From assembly GCF_040683095.1 (NCBI RefSeq), contig NZ_JBFBCI010000033.1, positions 1 through 64,000 of the forward strand: 64,000 nt of DNA, written 5' to 3'. The position numbers and the translations under genes were made by a program. The DNA comes from Sphaerisporangium sp040683095. Its GTDB lineage: Bacteria > Actinomycetota > Actinomycetes > Streptosporangiales > Streptosporangiaceae. Of this stretch, positions 41,401 to 51,864 are shown in pieces; positions within the stretch are counted from its first letter, which is position 1; each line of letters begins with the position of its first letter. The notes beneath the pieces are model-generated. The model saw only the letters and a program-made list of their open reading frames with translations. It made no database searches and had not been told where the DNA came from.

Positions 41401-44400
41401 TCACCGCGTGCTCGCGACGTAGTCGAGCGTCGCCGAATAGGTCCCGGACGGCACGAACGGAATGTCCACCTCGTAGTCGTCGCTCAACCGGTCCCCGTTG
41501 GCCGCCGACGGGCTGAGCCGTGTGTGGACGAGCACCGGGGTGTCCGGCGACAGCGGTGTGAAGGGGCCCGTGCCGCTCTCCCGGACCTTCAGGCGGGAGA
41601 CGGGGATGGACGCGCCCGTGACCGCCGAGGTCAGCGCGGGCGAGGCCGGCTGGACCGTCACGCTGTACCCGGTTGGGCTGTTGGTGACGACCGTCATCGT
41701 CACCACGCCGTCACCGCGCACGGTGCTCTCCGGTAGCCCGGTCAGGGTGAAGCCGTTGGTCAGGTCGCTGAGGACGATGTTCAGCGGGATGACGAACGTC
41801 GTCGCCGTGCAGCGGGGGTCGGTGCCCCCGCTCGGGCAGTTGGCGCCCGCGGCGGCCGAGGCGACGGTGTTGACCAGACTGCCGTCACCGGTGTCCGGGC
41901 TGTGCGCGGTGACGCTGTAGTGGATGGCGGCCGACGCGCCCACACCCAGATCCCCGGTCCAGGTCACCACGGGGGCGGCGTAGGAGACGGCGCCGGTCGA
42001 GGCGGTGGCGTCGTCGTTGTACGTCGCGTCGTCCAGCACCCCGGCGAGCGAGTCGGTCAGGCTCGCGCCGGTGTAGGGCGTCTGCCCGGTGTTGACCAGG
42101 GTGATCGTGTAGCGCACGCGCGCGCCCTCCACCACGCCCGAGGTGTCGGCGGTCTTGGTGATGGTGAGCGCCGGGATGAGCACGATCACCTCGTTGGCGC
42201 AGGGCGCCCCACTGCCGCCGGGCGGGCAGGTGCTGCCCAGCGCCGTCGAGCTCACCGTGGTCACCACGTGCTTGTCGCCCAGGTCCGGGTTCCTGATCGT
42301 CACCGTGTACGTGACGACCGCGGACCGCCCGACGCCGAGGTCGCCGGTCCAGACGAGGTTCGGGCTGGTGTAGGACACCGACCCGACCGTGGCCGCCGCG
42401 TCGCCGTCGTACAGGGCGTCGGTCAGCACGCCCGCCAAGGAGCCGGCCACGCTGATCCCGGTGTAGGGCGTCTGGCCGGTGTTGGTGATCACCACCGTGT
42501 AGCCGACGGTCCCGCCCGGGGTGCTCGTCGCGGTGTCGGAGAGCACGGAGACGCTCAACTGCGGGATCAGGATGGTGACCGTCGTGAGGCAGGCCGGGTC
42601 CGTGGCCCCTGCCGGGCAGGTGTTGCCGGGCGTGGTGGAGATCAGCGAACTGGTCATCGTCGGCCCGCCCGCCGGCGGGTCGTTCACCGTCACCGACGCC
42701 GTCGCCGTCACGCTCGCCCCGGCCGCCAGCGGGCCGTGCCAGGTCACCGACCCGTCCGGGTTGAAGACCACGTTCCCAGAGGTCACGGTCGCGTCGTTGT
42801 TGTAGGTCGCGTTGCTCAGCACGCCCGCGAGCTGGAAGGTGAAGTTCGCATCGGTGTACGGGACCCGCCCGGTGTTGGTGGCCCTCGCCGTGTAGCGCAC
42901 CACTCCCGTCGGCACCGTCGTGCTCACGTCCGTCGCGGTGACGATCGTGAGCACCGCGACGGGCACAGTGAGCCCGCACCGGGGGTCGGTCGAGCCCATG
43001 ACGCAGTTGGCGCCCGAGGAGGTCGAGACCAGGGCGTTCACGAGGTTCCCGTCCCCGGCGCCGGGCGTCTTCACGGTCACCGAGTAGGTGACGGTCGCCG
43101 CGGCGCCGAGACCGAGCGCGCCGGTCCACGTCAGGTGGGGGCTGGTGAAGGTGACGGTGCCGGTCGTCGCGGCCGCGTCCCCTCCGTAGGTGGCGTCGTC
43201 GAGCACCCACGCCAGCGAGTCGGTCACCGTGGCCGCCGGATAGGGCGTCTGCCCGGTGTTGGTCACCGTGATCGTGTAGTGGACCGTCCCGCCCGGCGTG
43301 GTGGTGGCCGCGTCGGCGGTCTTCGCGATCGTCAGCGCCGGGGTGAGCACGCCGACGGTGGTGGTGCAGGCGGCGGCGTGGGCGGTGGGCGAGCAGGTGC
43401 TCCCCGGGGCCGCGGACGTCACCGTGTTCGCCATGACCTTGCTCCCCGGGTCCGGGTCGCGGACGGTGACCGAGTACGTGATCGTCACCGTCCCTCCGAC
43501 CGGGACGTCACCGGTCCAGGTCAGGTCCGGGCTGGTGTAGGCGACCGCGCCGGTCGTCGCCGCGGCGTCGCCGTCGTAGACCGCGTCGTCCAGGACGCCG
43601 GGCAGGGGGTCGGTGAGGCTGATCCCCGTGTAGGGCGTCTGCCCGGTGTTCACGAGGCTGATCGTGTATCCGACCACCGCGCCGGGGACGGTGAGCGTCG
43701 CACTCGCGTTCTTGGTGATGGTGAGCGCGGGGATGAGCACCGGCACGCTCGCGACGCAGCGCGGGTCGGTGCCGCCGGTGGGGCAGTTGCCGCCGGGCAC
43801 GTCCGCGACGGATGTGAACGAGATGACCCGGTCGCCGGTGTACGGATCGTTCACCGTGTACGACGCGGACAGCACGACCGTGCCGCCGGCCGGGACGTCG
43901 CCCGTCCACACGAGCCCGGTGGGCGAGACGGAGACGGTCCCCAACGTCGCGGTCTGGTCGCCGTTCGGGGTGGCGTCGTCCAGCAGGTCGATGTCGGTGA
44001 GGGTGACGATGATCCCCGTGTACGGCGTCTGGCCGGTGTTGGTGAACGTGGTGGTCAGCCGCACGTCGCTGCCCGGCGTCGCCGCGGACACGTTCGCGCT
44101 GTTCACCAGCGTGAGGCTGGAGACGGTCACCGTGGCGGTACAGCGAGGGTCGGTGCCTCCCGCCGCGCAGTTGGCCTGGGGCGACGTCGACGTCACGGTG
44201 TTGGCCAGGATGTCGTCGCCGCCGGGGGCGCTGTGGACGGTGACCGAGTACGTCACCGTCACCGTGCCCCCCGCCGGCACGTTGCCGGTCCAGGTGAGGA
44301 CGGGCGCCGCGTAGGAGACGGTCCCGGCGGTGGCGGCCGCGTCGGAGTTGTAGGCGGCGTCGTCCAGCACGCCGGCCAGCGAGTCGGTGAACGTCGCGCC

Positions 44401-47400
44401 GAGGTACGGCGCCGCCGCCGAGTTCGCGACGGTCACCGTGTAGGCGACCACGCCTCCCCGCGGGGACGAGCGCGTGCCCGCGGTCTTGGTGAAGGTCAGC
44501 TGCGTGGTCGGGGTGATCGGGATGTTCAAGGAGCATCGCGGGTCACCGCTCCCGGGCGGGCAGTTGTTGCCGGTCGTGGGCGAGCTGACCGTGCTGGTCA
44601 GGAGCTGGTCGCCGACCGAGGGATTGTCCACCACGACCGTGTAGGTGATGGTGGCCGCCGCGCCGACCGCCAGGTCTCCGTTCCAGGTCACGTCCGGCGC
44701 GGTGTACCCGGCCGTGCCGGAGGTCGCCGTCACGTCGTTGCCGTAGGTCGCGTCGTCGAGGAGCCTGCTCAGGTCGTCGGCGAACGTGGCGCCGGTGTAG
44801 GGGGTCTGGCCGGTGTTGGTCACCGTGATCGTGTACGTGACGGTCTGACCGGCGACCGCGGTCGCGCGGTTCGCCGTCTTGACGATCGTGAGTGCCGGCG
44901 TGAGCACGACCACGCTCGTGGAGCAGGCCGGGTTCCCTGTGTTGGGCGGGCACGTGCTGCCGACGTCGGACGAATCAACGGCGTTGGCCATCAGCTTGCC
45001 GCCGGGGTCCGGATTCCGGACCGTCAGGCTGTAGGTGATCGTCGCGGTCGCGCCCACCGGCAGGTTCCCCGTCCAGATCAGCGTCTGGCCGACCAGGGCC
45101 ACGGTGCCGGTCGAGGCGACCGCGTTCCCCGAGTAGACGGCGTCGTCCAGGATTCCGGACAGGTCGTCGTGTGTCGTCGCGGCGGTGTACGGCGTCTGCC
45201 CGGTGTTCTGGACGGTGACCGTGTACGCGACCGTCCCTCCTGGGACCTGCGTCGTGGTGTCGGCGCTCTTGGCGATGGTGAGGGCCGGGATCAGCACGTC
45301 CACCCGGGCGGTGCAGCGCGGGTCGGTGCCGCCGGAGGGGCAGTTGTTGCCGGGCGCGGACGAGACCAGCGTGCCGGTGATGACCTTGTCCCCGGTGTCC
45401 GGGTTCTTGACGGTGAGGGTGCCGGTGACGGTGACGACGCCGCCGACCGGGATGTCGCCCGTCCAGGTGATGTCGGAGGAGCCGAGCACCAGCGTCCCCG
45501 AGCTAGCCTGCTGGTCTCCGTTCGGAACGGCGTCGTCGACGGTGCCGGCGGTGCTCGCCGCGACGCGGATGCCCGTGTACGGCGTCTGCCCGGTGTTGGT
45601 GAACGTGGCGCTCAGGTGGATCACCGAGCCGGGGGTCGTGGTGGACTCCGCGTACGCCTGGGTGAGCAGCAGCCGCGACAGCCGTACCGTCGTCGTGCAG
45701 CGCGGATCGGTACCGCCGGCGGGACAGTCGCTGCCGGCGGCCGGCGCCACGACGGTGGAGGTCAGGACGCCGTCGCCGGTGTCGGGGCTGTTCACGGTGA
45801 CGGTGTAGGTGATCGTGGCGGTGGCGCCGACCGCGAGGTTCCCGGTCCAGGTCAGGTTCGGCGCGGCGTAGGACACCGCGCCGCCGGTGGCGGTGGCGTC
45901 GTTGCCGTACGTCGCGTCGTCGAGCACCCCGGTGAGCACGTCGGTGACCGTCATGCCCGTGTAGGGCGTCTGGCCGGTGTTGGCCACCCTGATGGTGTAG
46001 CCGACGGTCGCGCCCTCCACGGCGGTCGTGGCCGTGGCGGTCTTGGTGACGGTCAGGCCGGGGACCAGCACGACGACCTGGTTGGAGCAGCCCGCGCCGC
46101 CTCCCCCCGGCGGGCAGGCGCTGCCCAGGGCGGCCGAGCTCACCTGGGTCACCATCAGCTTGTCACCGGGGTCGGGGTTCTTGACCGTCACGGTGTAGGT
46201 GACCACGGCGGTGGCGCCGACCGGCAGGTTCCCGGTCCAGGTCAGGTTCGGACTGGAGTACGACACCGTTCCGGAGGTGGCCGTGGCGTCGCCGGTGTGG
46301 TCGGCGTCGGTCAGCACCCCGGCGAGCGACGTGACCACGCTCGCGCCCGTGTAGGGCGTCTGGCCGGTGTTGGCGATCGTCACGGTGTAGGCGACGGTCT
46401 GCCCCGGCGTGGCCGTCGCGGTGGCGGACGCGGCGGTGACGGACAGCTGCGGGGTCAGGATCGTGACCGTGGTCGAGCAGGACGGGTCGCCCGTCCCCAC
46501 CGGGCAGGTCGTGCCGGGCGTGGTGGAGGTCACGGCGGTCGTCATGGTGGGCCCGCCCGCCGGCGGGTTGTTCACCGTCACCGACGCCGTCGCCGTCACG
46601 CTCGCCCCGACGGCCAGCGGGCCGTGCCAGGTGATCGTCCCGTCCGGGTGGAATGCCAGGCTCCCCGAGGTCGCTGTCGTGTCGGAGTTGTACGTCGCGT
46701 TGACGAGCGCGCCCGACAGGTCGAAGGTGAGGTTCGCGGCGGCGTACGCCGTCTGCCCGGTGTTGGTGGCCGTCACCGTGTAGTGCACGACCCCGGTCGG
46801 GACGGTCGAGCCGACGTCCGGGGCACTGGTGATCGTGAGCCGCGGGATCAGCGCCGTCACGGACGTCGTGCAGCGCGTGTCGGCGCTCCCCGCAGGGCAG
46901 TTGCCGCCCGCCGCCGTGGACACGACGGTGTTGGTGAGGTTCCGGTCGCCCGGGTCGGGGGTCCGCACGGTCACCGAGTACGTCACCGTCGCCGATCCGC
47001 CGACCGCCAGCGTGCCGCTCCACGCCAGGGACGGGCTGGTGAAGGAGACCGTGCCCGAGGTGGCGGCGGCGTCGTTGTTGTAGGTCGCGTCGTCCAGCAC
47101 CCCCGCGAGGTAATCGGAGAACGACGCGGAGGGGTACACGGCCTGGCCGCTGTTCGTCACCGTGATCGTGTACCGGACCGTGTCGCCCGGCGTCGCGGTG
47201 GGCGTGTTCGAGATCTTGGTGATCGTCAGCGCTATCAGCGAGACCGTCGTACGGCAGCGGATGTCGGTGCCGCCGGAGGGACAGTTGGCGCCGAGGGTGG
47301 TGGAGGTGACGCCGTTGGTCAGGACGCCGTCGCCCGAGCCGAGCGGCTTGAGCGTCACCGAGTAGGTGATCGTCGCCGTGGCGCCGCCGGCCAGGTTGCC

Positions 47401-50400
47401 GATCCAGGTCACGGTCGAGCCGCTGACGGACGCCGTCCCGGTCGTGGCGGCGACGTCGCCGTTGTAGGTGGAGTCGTCCAGGACGTTCGCCAGGGAGTCG
47501 CCGAAGGTCACCCCGGTGAACGCGGTCGTGCCGGTGTTGTTCACGGTGAGCGTGTAGTGGACGGTCGAGCCGGGAGCCGCCGTGGTCGTGTCGGTGGTCT
47601 TCGTGATGACCAGCGGGCCGGCTCCGACGACCAGGGTGACGGCCCGGGTGTCGGTCTGGTTGAAGGCGTCGGTGATGCGGACGGAGAAGGTGTACGTCCC
47701 CGCTGTCGTGGGCGTGCCCGACAGGAGGCCGGTCGACGCGTTCAAGGTGATGCCCGGCGGCAGGGCGCCCGTGCTCACCGACCAGGTGAACGGCGCGGTG
47801 CCCCCGGTGAAGGCGAGCTGGTCGCTGTAGGGGACGCCGACCTGCCCGGCGGTCGGAGCGGGGAAGGTCAGCGCGGGCGGCGACGCGACGGCCAGCGTCA
47901 CCGGCCGGGTGGCGCTCTGGCTGGCTGCGTCGGTCACCATGACGGTGAAGGTGTACGTTCCCGCGGCCGTGGGCGTGCCCGACAGGAGGCCGGTCGACGC
48001 GTTCAAGGTGATGCCCGGCGGCAGGGCGCCCGTGCTCACCGACCAGGTGAACGGCGCGGTGCCCCCGGTGACCGTGAGCTGGTCGCTGTAGGCGACCCCG
48101 GCCTCTCCCGAGGGCGGCGCCGGGAAGGTCAGCGACGGCGGGGCGTTCGGGGTGACGGCGGCCGACCGCGCCGAGGCGGGGCCGGGTCCGGCGATGTTCT
48201 GCGCGGTGACGGTGAAGGTGTACGCGGTGCCGGGCGTCAGGCCGGTGACGGTCTGCGTCGTCGCCGTGCTCGAGAACGTCTGCGGCGTCTGCGCGACGTT
48301 GCCGATGTAGGGCGTCACGATGTACCCGGTGATGGGGCTGCCGCCGTTGCTCGCCGGAGCCGTCCAGGTGAGCGTCGCCGTCCCGTCCCCCGCCGTGACG
48401 GACGTGACGGCGGGCTGCCCCGGCACGGTGTAGGGCACCACGGCGTTGGACTGCGCGCCGGCCGCGCCGGTGCCGACGGCGTTCACCGCGGCGACGGTGA
48501 AGGTGTAGGACGCCCCGGCGGTCAGCCCGGTCAGGGTGCGGGTGGTGGTGGAGGCGTCGAAGGTCTGCGGCGTCTGCGCCACCCCGCCGAGGTAGGGCGT
48601 GACGATGTACTGGGTGATCGGGCTGCCGTTGCTCGCCGGGGCCGTCCAGGTCACGGTGGCGCTGGTGACACCGGCGGTGGCCGTGGGCGCGGCCGGGACC
48701 GCGGGCGTGCTGGTGTAGGAGTAGGACGCCGCACCGGCGACGCCGTGGGTCACGACCGTCACGGTGACCGCGTCGGGCGAGGACCGCGCGGGCATGGAGT
48801 TGATGGTCAACGTGCCGTTGGCGTTGGCGGTGAAGCATCCGGTCGTCACGCCGGAGGCGCAGGGCGGCAGCACGACCGGTGTGCCGGCCCTCTGCTGGGC
48901 GGTGGTGCCGATCTCGATCGCGGTCGCCCCGGTCAGGTTGCTCCCGCCGACCGTCACCGCGTTGCCCCCCGAGACCGTGCCGGAGGTGCTGCTGAGGGTG
49001 ACCCCCGACGGCGTCGCCGGCAACGTCCCCGCCGTGGTGGTCGTCGCGATGGCCGGGTTCGCGTCGTTGGACGAGGCCGTGGCCGTCGAGGACCCCTGGA
49101 TGAGGACGGGCGTGACGCCGCTGCCCGTCACGATGCCGACGACCTCCAGCGTGGGCAGGGCCGTCCCGGCCGCGAAGGGCGTGTTGCCGTTGGCACAAGT
49201 GATCTTCTGCCCGGACGGCGCCTGGCATACCCAGCCGGTGCCGAACGCCCCGACCGGGACCACGCCGGCGGGCAGCGTCTCGGTGATCGAGATGGGGCTG
49301 GTCTCGGTCGCACCCGCGCTGTCGACGCTCGCGACCACCGTGTAGTTCACCGGGTCGCCCGGCTGCGGGGATGTGCCGTTGTAGCTCGTCTGGGTGACGT
49401 TCAGATCGGGGACGGGGTTGAAGCTGACCACGTTCACGTTGTCGATCTCGTGGAAGTCGGTCAGCGAGCCGGTGGACCCCACCCAGCCGAACGCGAGCTG
49501 GCGGGGGATGCCGCTGGAGTTCAGCCAGGTCGACGACGGGTACAGCGTCGAGGACACCGTGGGCAGCGTGCCCTGAAAGGTCCTGGCCGTCCCGCCGATC
49601 GGCGTGAACACCACCTTGTACGTGCCGGCGGCGACCGCGATGCCCGAGGCGGTGGTGAAGTTCGTCGCGGTCGGGTTGATGGCGACCTCGACCGGAACCG
49701 CCGCCCCCGAGCGGGAGCTCCCGCTCGACCGCAGGGTGAGCGCCGAGGACGACGTGTTCGTGGCGGTGCTGTTGATCGCGCAGTAGCCGGCCAGTCCGGC
49801 CCCTGGGCCGCGGACGACGACCTGGCCGGGCACCCGGCCCCCGGTCGTGCTGATGTACGCCGGGTCGGTGCAGCCGGTGCCCTCGTAAACACTGTTGCTG
49901 AAGTTGCCGAACACGTCGAAGCCGATGCCGAGGTAGGCGTTGGCCAGGCCCACGTTGCTGCCGGTGCGCGCCGGGCTGTACCCGAGCGCGCCGCCGGGCT
50001 GGCCGATGTTCGCCGGGGACAGGGGGTTCGCGGGGTCGACGGCCGCGGCCACGAAGGCGATGCCGTCCGCCCCCGTGCCGCCGTACTGGTACAGGTTGAA
50101 CGTCACGTCCAGGCCCTCGGACGTGGGGACGCTGGTCGCGCCGAACAGGCCGCCCTCCAGGAAGGTGGTCGTGCTGGTGAGACGGAGCGCGCCGGACCCG
50201 GCGGCGTCGGTGTTGGCCGTGCAACTGCGCAGGCCCGTGGTCGCGGTGCTGCCCCGCGCGGTCAGGCAGGCGGCGTTCGACCCAGACGAGCCGCTGGGCA
50301 GCGCCGGCAGGCTGATGGGGTAGTTCGAGTCGATCGAATTGTCCTTGAATGTCTGGGCGAACAGCGTGCTGCCCGCGGCGTTCGCGGGTACGGCGGTCAG

Positions 50401-50544
50401 CCCGTTCACGGGACCGGTCAGCACGGAACCGAGCAGGCCCGCCAGCGCGACGCGCGCGACGCCGCGGCGCACGCGCGGCGTCCACCTCGCCCGGACGAGG
50501 CGAGGAGCCGGCCCACCGGCGAGGACGCGGTTCCTCCTAGTCAC
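41401..50544 (-). CDS. Giant secreted multi-domain surface protein (adhesin-like)
   Basis: About 3047 aa. GTG 50544 is chosen: GAGGAGG precedes it, and it overlaps the previous stop by eight bases; ATG 50565 is the alternative. Layout, rough residues: basic leader and signal (1-58), bacterial lectin-like domain (60-370, LDVTFNLYQYGGTGADGIAF), a spacer (375-510), IPT/TIG (515-610), two FN3 (615-800), two putative Ig modules (800-970, ALPPGITLNASTGLLSGTP), fifteen ~130-aa DUF11-type repeats (973-2918; LTITKTAD, NTGQTPYTG, VLDDATYNND), and a C-terminal module (2918-3047) shared with the 180-aa neighbour. No LPxTG or transmembrane end is present. Confidence 0.9.
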   Translation of the reverse strand: MTRRNRVLAGGPAPRLVRARWTPRVRRGVARVALAGLLGSVLTGPVNGLTAVPANAAGSTLFAQTFKDNSIDSNYPISLPALPSGSSGSNAACLTARGSTATTGLRSCTANTDAAGSGALRLTSTTTFLEGGLFGATSVPTSEGLDVTFNLYQYGGTGADGIAFVAAAVDPANPLSPANIGQPGGALGYSPARTGSNVGLANAYLGIGFDVFGNFSNSVYEGTGCTDPAYISTTGGRVPGQVVVRGPGAGLAGYCAINSTATNTSSSALTLRSSGSSRSGAAVPVEVAINPTATNFTTASGIAVAAGTYKVVFTPIGGTARTFQGTLPTVSSTLYPSSTWLNSSGIPRQLAFGWVGSTGSLTDFHEIDNVNVVSFNPVPDLNVTQTSYNGTSPQPGDPVNYTVVASVDSAGATETSPISITETLPAGVVPVGAFGTGWVCQAPSGQKITCANGNTPFAAGTALPTLEVVGIVTGSGVTPVLIQGSSTATASSNDANPAIATTTTAGTLPATPSGVTLSSTSGTVSGGNAVTVGGSNLTGATAIEIGTTAQQRAGTPVVLPPCASGVTTGCFTANANGTLTINSMPARSSPDAVTVTVVTHGVAGAASYSYTSTPAVPAAPTATAGVTSATVTWTAPASNGSPITQYIVTPYLGGVAQTPQTFDASTTTRTLTGLTAGASYTFTVAAVNAVGTGAAGAQSNAVVPYTVPGQPAVTSVTAGDGTATLTWTAPASNGGSPITGYIVTPYIGNVAQTPQTFSSTATTQTVTGLTPGTAYTFTVTAQNIAGPGPASARSAAVTPNAPPSLTFPAPPSGEAGVAYSDQLTVTGGTAPFTWSVSTGALPPGITLNASTGLLSGTPTAAGTYTFTVMVTDAASQSATRPVTLAVASPPALTFPAPTAGQVGVPYSDQLAFTGGTAPFTWSVSTGALPPGITLNASTGLLSGTPTTAGTYTFSVRITDAFNQTDTRAVTLVVGAGPLVITKTTDTTTAAPGSTVHYTLTVNNTGTTAFTGVTFGDSLANVLDDSTYNGDVAATTGTASVSGSTVTWIGNLAGGATATITYSVTLKPLGSGDGVLTNGVTSTTLGANCPSGGTDIRCRTTVSLIALTITKISNTPTATPGDTVRYTITVTNSGQAVYPSASFSDYLAGVLDDATYNNDAAATSGTVSFTSPSLAWSGTLAVGGSATVTYSVTVRTPDPGDRNLTNTVVSTAAGGNCPAGSADTRCTTSVTALIPRLTITSAPDVGSTVPTGVVHYTVTATNTGQTAYAAANLTFDLSGALVNATYNSDTTATSGSLAFHPDGTITWHGPLAVGASVTATASVTVNNPPAGGPTMTTAVTSTTPGTTCPVGTGDPSCSTTVTILTPQLSVTAASATATATPGQTVAYTVTIANTGQTPYTGASVVTSLAGVLTDADHTGDATATSGTVSYSSPNLTWTGNLPVGATAVVTYTVTVKNPDPGDKLMVTQVSSAALGSACPPGGGGAGCSNQVVVLVPGLTVTKTATATTAVEGATVGYTIRVANTGQTPYTGMTVTDVLTGVLDDATYGNDATATGGAVSYAAPNLTWTGNLAVGATATITYTVTVNSPDTGDGVLTSTVVAPAAGSDCPAGGTDPRCTTTVRLSRLLLTQAYAESTTTPGSVIHLSATFTNTGQTPYTGIRVAASTAGTVDDAVPNGDQQASSGTLVLGSSDITWTGDIPVGGVVTVTGTLTVKNPDTGDKVITGTLVSSAPGNNCPSGGTDPRCTARVDVLIPALTIAKSADTTTQVPGGTVAYTVTVQNTGQTPYTAATTHDDLSGILDDAVYSGNAVASTGTVALVGQTLIWTGNLPVGATATITYSLTVRNPDPGGKLMANAVDSSDVGSTCPPNTGNPACSTSVVVLTPALTIVKTANRATAVAGQTVTYTITVTNTGQTPYTGATFADDLSRLLDDATYGNDVTATSGTAGYTAPDVTWNGDLAVGAAATITYTVVVDNPSVGDQLLTSTVSSPTTGNNCPPGSGDPRCSLNIPITPTTQLTFTKTAGTRSSPRGGVVAYTVTVANSAAAPYLGATFTDSLAGVLDDAAYNSDAAATAGTVSYAAPVLTWTGNVPAGGTVTVTYSVTVHSAPGGDDILANTVTSTSPQANCAAGGTDPRCTATVTVSSLTLVNSANVSAATPGSDVRLTTTFTNTGQTPYTGIIVTLTDIDLLDDATPNGDQTATLGTVSVSPTGLVWTGDVPAGGTVVLSASYTVNDPYTGDRVISFTSVADVPGGNCPTGGTDPRCVASVPVLIPALTITKNASATLTVPGAVVGYTISLVNTGQTPYTGISLTDPLPGVLDDAVYDGDAAATTGAVAYTSPDLTWTGDVPVGGTVTITYSVTVRDPDPGSKVMANTVTSAAPGSTCSPTAHAAACTTTVGVLTPALTIAKTADAATTTPGGTVHYTITVTNTGQTPYPAATVTDSLAWVLDDATYGGDAAATTGTVTFTSPHLTWTGALGLGAAATVTYSVTVKTPGAGDGNLVNALVSTSSGANCVMGSTDPRCGLTVPVAVLTIVTATDVSTTVPTGVVRYTARATNTGRVPYTDANFTFQLAGVLSNATYNNDATVTSGNVVFNPDGSVTWHGPLAAGASVTATASVTVNDPPAGGPTMTSSLISTTPGNTCPAGATDPACLTTVTILIPQLSVSVLSDTATSTPGGTVGYTVVITNTGQTPYTGISVAGSLAGVLTDALYDGDAAATVGSVSYTSPNLVWTGDLGVGRSAVVTYTVTIRNPDLGDKHVVTTVSSTALGSTCPPGGSGAPCANEVIVLIPALTITKTADTSGVVEGARVRYTITLVNTGQTPYTGASLTDSLAGVLDDATYNDDATASTGAVSYAAPVVTWTGDLGVGASAAIHYSVTAHSPDTGDGSLVNTVASAAAGANCPSGGTDPRCTATTFVIPLNIVLSDLTNGFTLTGLPESTVRGDGVVTMTVVTNSPTGYSVTVQPASPALTSAVTGASIPVSRLKVRESGTGPFTPLSPDTPVLVHTRLSPSAANGDRLSDDYEVDIPFVPSGTYSATLDYVASTR

Positions 50545-51502
50545 GATGCCCCTCCTCGGTCGCATGGAGAGCCGCGGCGGCCGCGAGCACCTTCGCCCGG
50601 TAACGACGTCGCACGAACCAGCCGGTCGTCAGGGCCACGAAGACCACGGAGACCAGGAGCGCCAGCAGGTCCAGGGGGAAGACGATGATCCTGACGGTGG
50701 CGGTGCGGCTGACGCCGACGGGAGCGGGGACGGACACGGTCGCGTGGCAGACGCACATCAGCGGCGGGTTCCACTGCGCCGTCACCTGGCGGGTCGCGCC
50801 GCGCAGCACCGTGAACTCGGGAAAGGCCACCGTGTCGCCGCCGACCTCCACACGCAGACGCTGCGGACCCCGGAAGTCGCGGTGCACGGTGCCAAGGTCA
50901 CTGATCTTCGTGGTGATCGGCACGGGGCCGCGCGTGACGAACCCGGGCGCGTCGAGGCTCGCGACCTCGGCCGTCCGGTCGACGGTGCCGGGCACGGTGA
51001 TGAACACCGGCGCGGCGATGGCCCGGTTGATCCTGATGTTCTGGGCGTCGCGGCCGACGGGCACCCGGAAGAGTACCGCGAGGTGGTGGTCACCCGGTTC
51101 GGGGTCGTGGGGCACCGCGACGCGGACGGTCACCGTGCGGGTCGTCCCGGGCGCCATCGTGAACCTGGCCGGCTCCACGCTCACCCAGGAGGCCGCGGCG
51201 AAGGGAGTCCTGGCGCTGAAGTTCATCGCGCCGTTCGCATCCATGGTGAAGTCGGCCCGGACGACGGTCACCTTGAAAGGGGCGGCCCCGCGGTTGGACA
51301 CCCGGAAGCGCTGGGTGACGGCACGCGCGCCGGCCGGGACCACCAGGCGGGTCGGGCTGACCTGCATCGAGAAGTCGGGCGTGGGCCTGGCCTGCGCCAG
51401 GACGGGCGGGCATGACGCCCAGACCAGGCACAGGGCGCCCAGTGCACCGCTCATTCGTCTGCCGAGGCGGCGGGGTGCGGCGCCGTTCACCGGGACGCCC
51501 AT
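50537..51502 (-). CDS. DUF916-like secreted membrane-anchored protein
   Basis: About 321 aa (start 51502 chosen; 51454 and 51559 possible, none with a good ribosome site). A signal peptide (SGALGALCLVWASCPPVLAQ) is followed by two Ig-like beta domains in the manner of WxL-interacting DUF916 proteins: FSMQVSPTRLVVPAGARAV, TQRFRVSNRGAAPFKVTVVR, GTTRTVTVRVAVPHDPEPGD. A transmembrane helix (LDLLALLVSVVFVALTTGWF) and basic cytoplasmic tail end it. Its stop overlaps the giant adhesin start, so the two are coupled; it may tether the adhesin to the cell surface. Confidence 0.85.
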   Translation of the reverse strand: MGVPVNGAAPRRLGRRMSGALGALCLVWASCPPVLAQARPTPDFSMQVSPTRLVVPAGARAVTQRFRVSNRGAAPFKVTVVRADFTMDANGAMNFSARTPFAAASWVSVEPARFTMAPGTTRTVTVRVAVPHDPEPGDHHLAVLFRVPVGRDAQNIRINRAIAAPVFITVPGTVDRTAEVASLDAPGFVTRGPVPITTKISDLGTVHRDFRGPQRLRVEVGGDTVAFPEFTVLRGATRQVTAQWNPPLMCVCHATVSVPAPVGVSRTATVRIIVFPLDLLALLVSVVFVALTTGWFVRRRYRAKVLAAAAALHATEEGHRD

Positions 51503-51864
51503 CCGAATACGACCAGTTGCATGCGCGTAACCCTCGCCACCCACAGTGATCATTTGCACACAGTGTCCGAATGGTCACTCAGAGTGTCAAGAATGATCGC
51601 CCGAAGAACTGACGTGTCCTCCGGGAAATCATCCAAGGGCCGGAGAAGCCACCTATAAATGCCCCTTTAACAGTCACGCGCTCGCATGTCCGTGCACACC
51701 ATCCCCTTCGCGCTGGTAATCAAATCTACGTCCAGAAAAGGCGGAGAGATGCCGGGAGATGGGCGTTCGCCGCGATGAACACAGCGGCCAAAGGGGTAAA
51801 AACCCAGAAGAGCAAAGATATCAAGGCAATGGCCAATTAACCATTACCGGGGATATTTGGGGGA
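51503..51864. other. Divergent promoter region of the surface locus
   Basis: About 360 bases between the DUF916-like gene and the LPFTG gene, lower in GC than the flanks. No gene is supported. The short gggg-taaaaa-cccc-like inverted stretch near 51796 is the only structure noticed. Confidence 0.4.

Noticed and set aside
41902..50688. A continuous ~8.8-kb plus-strand open frame antisense to the giant adhesin
   Set aside because: It is Arg/Gly/Val-rich low-complexity sequence caused by GC-rich third positions and repeats of the real gene; no signal, domain or ribosome site.
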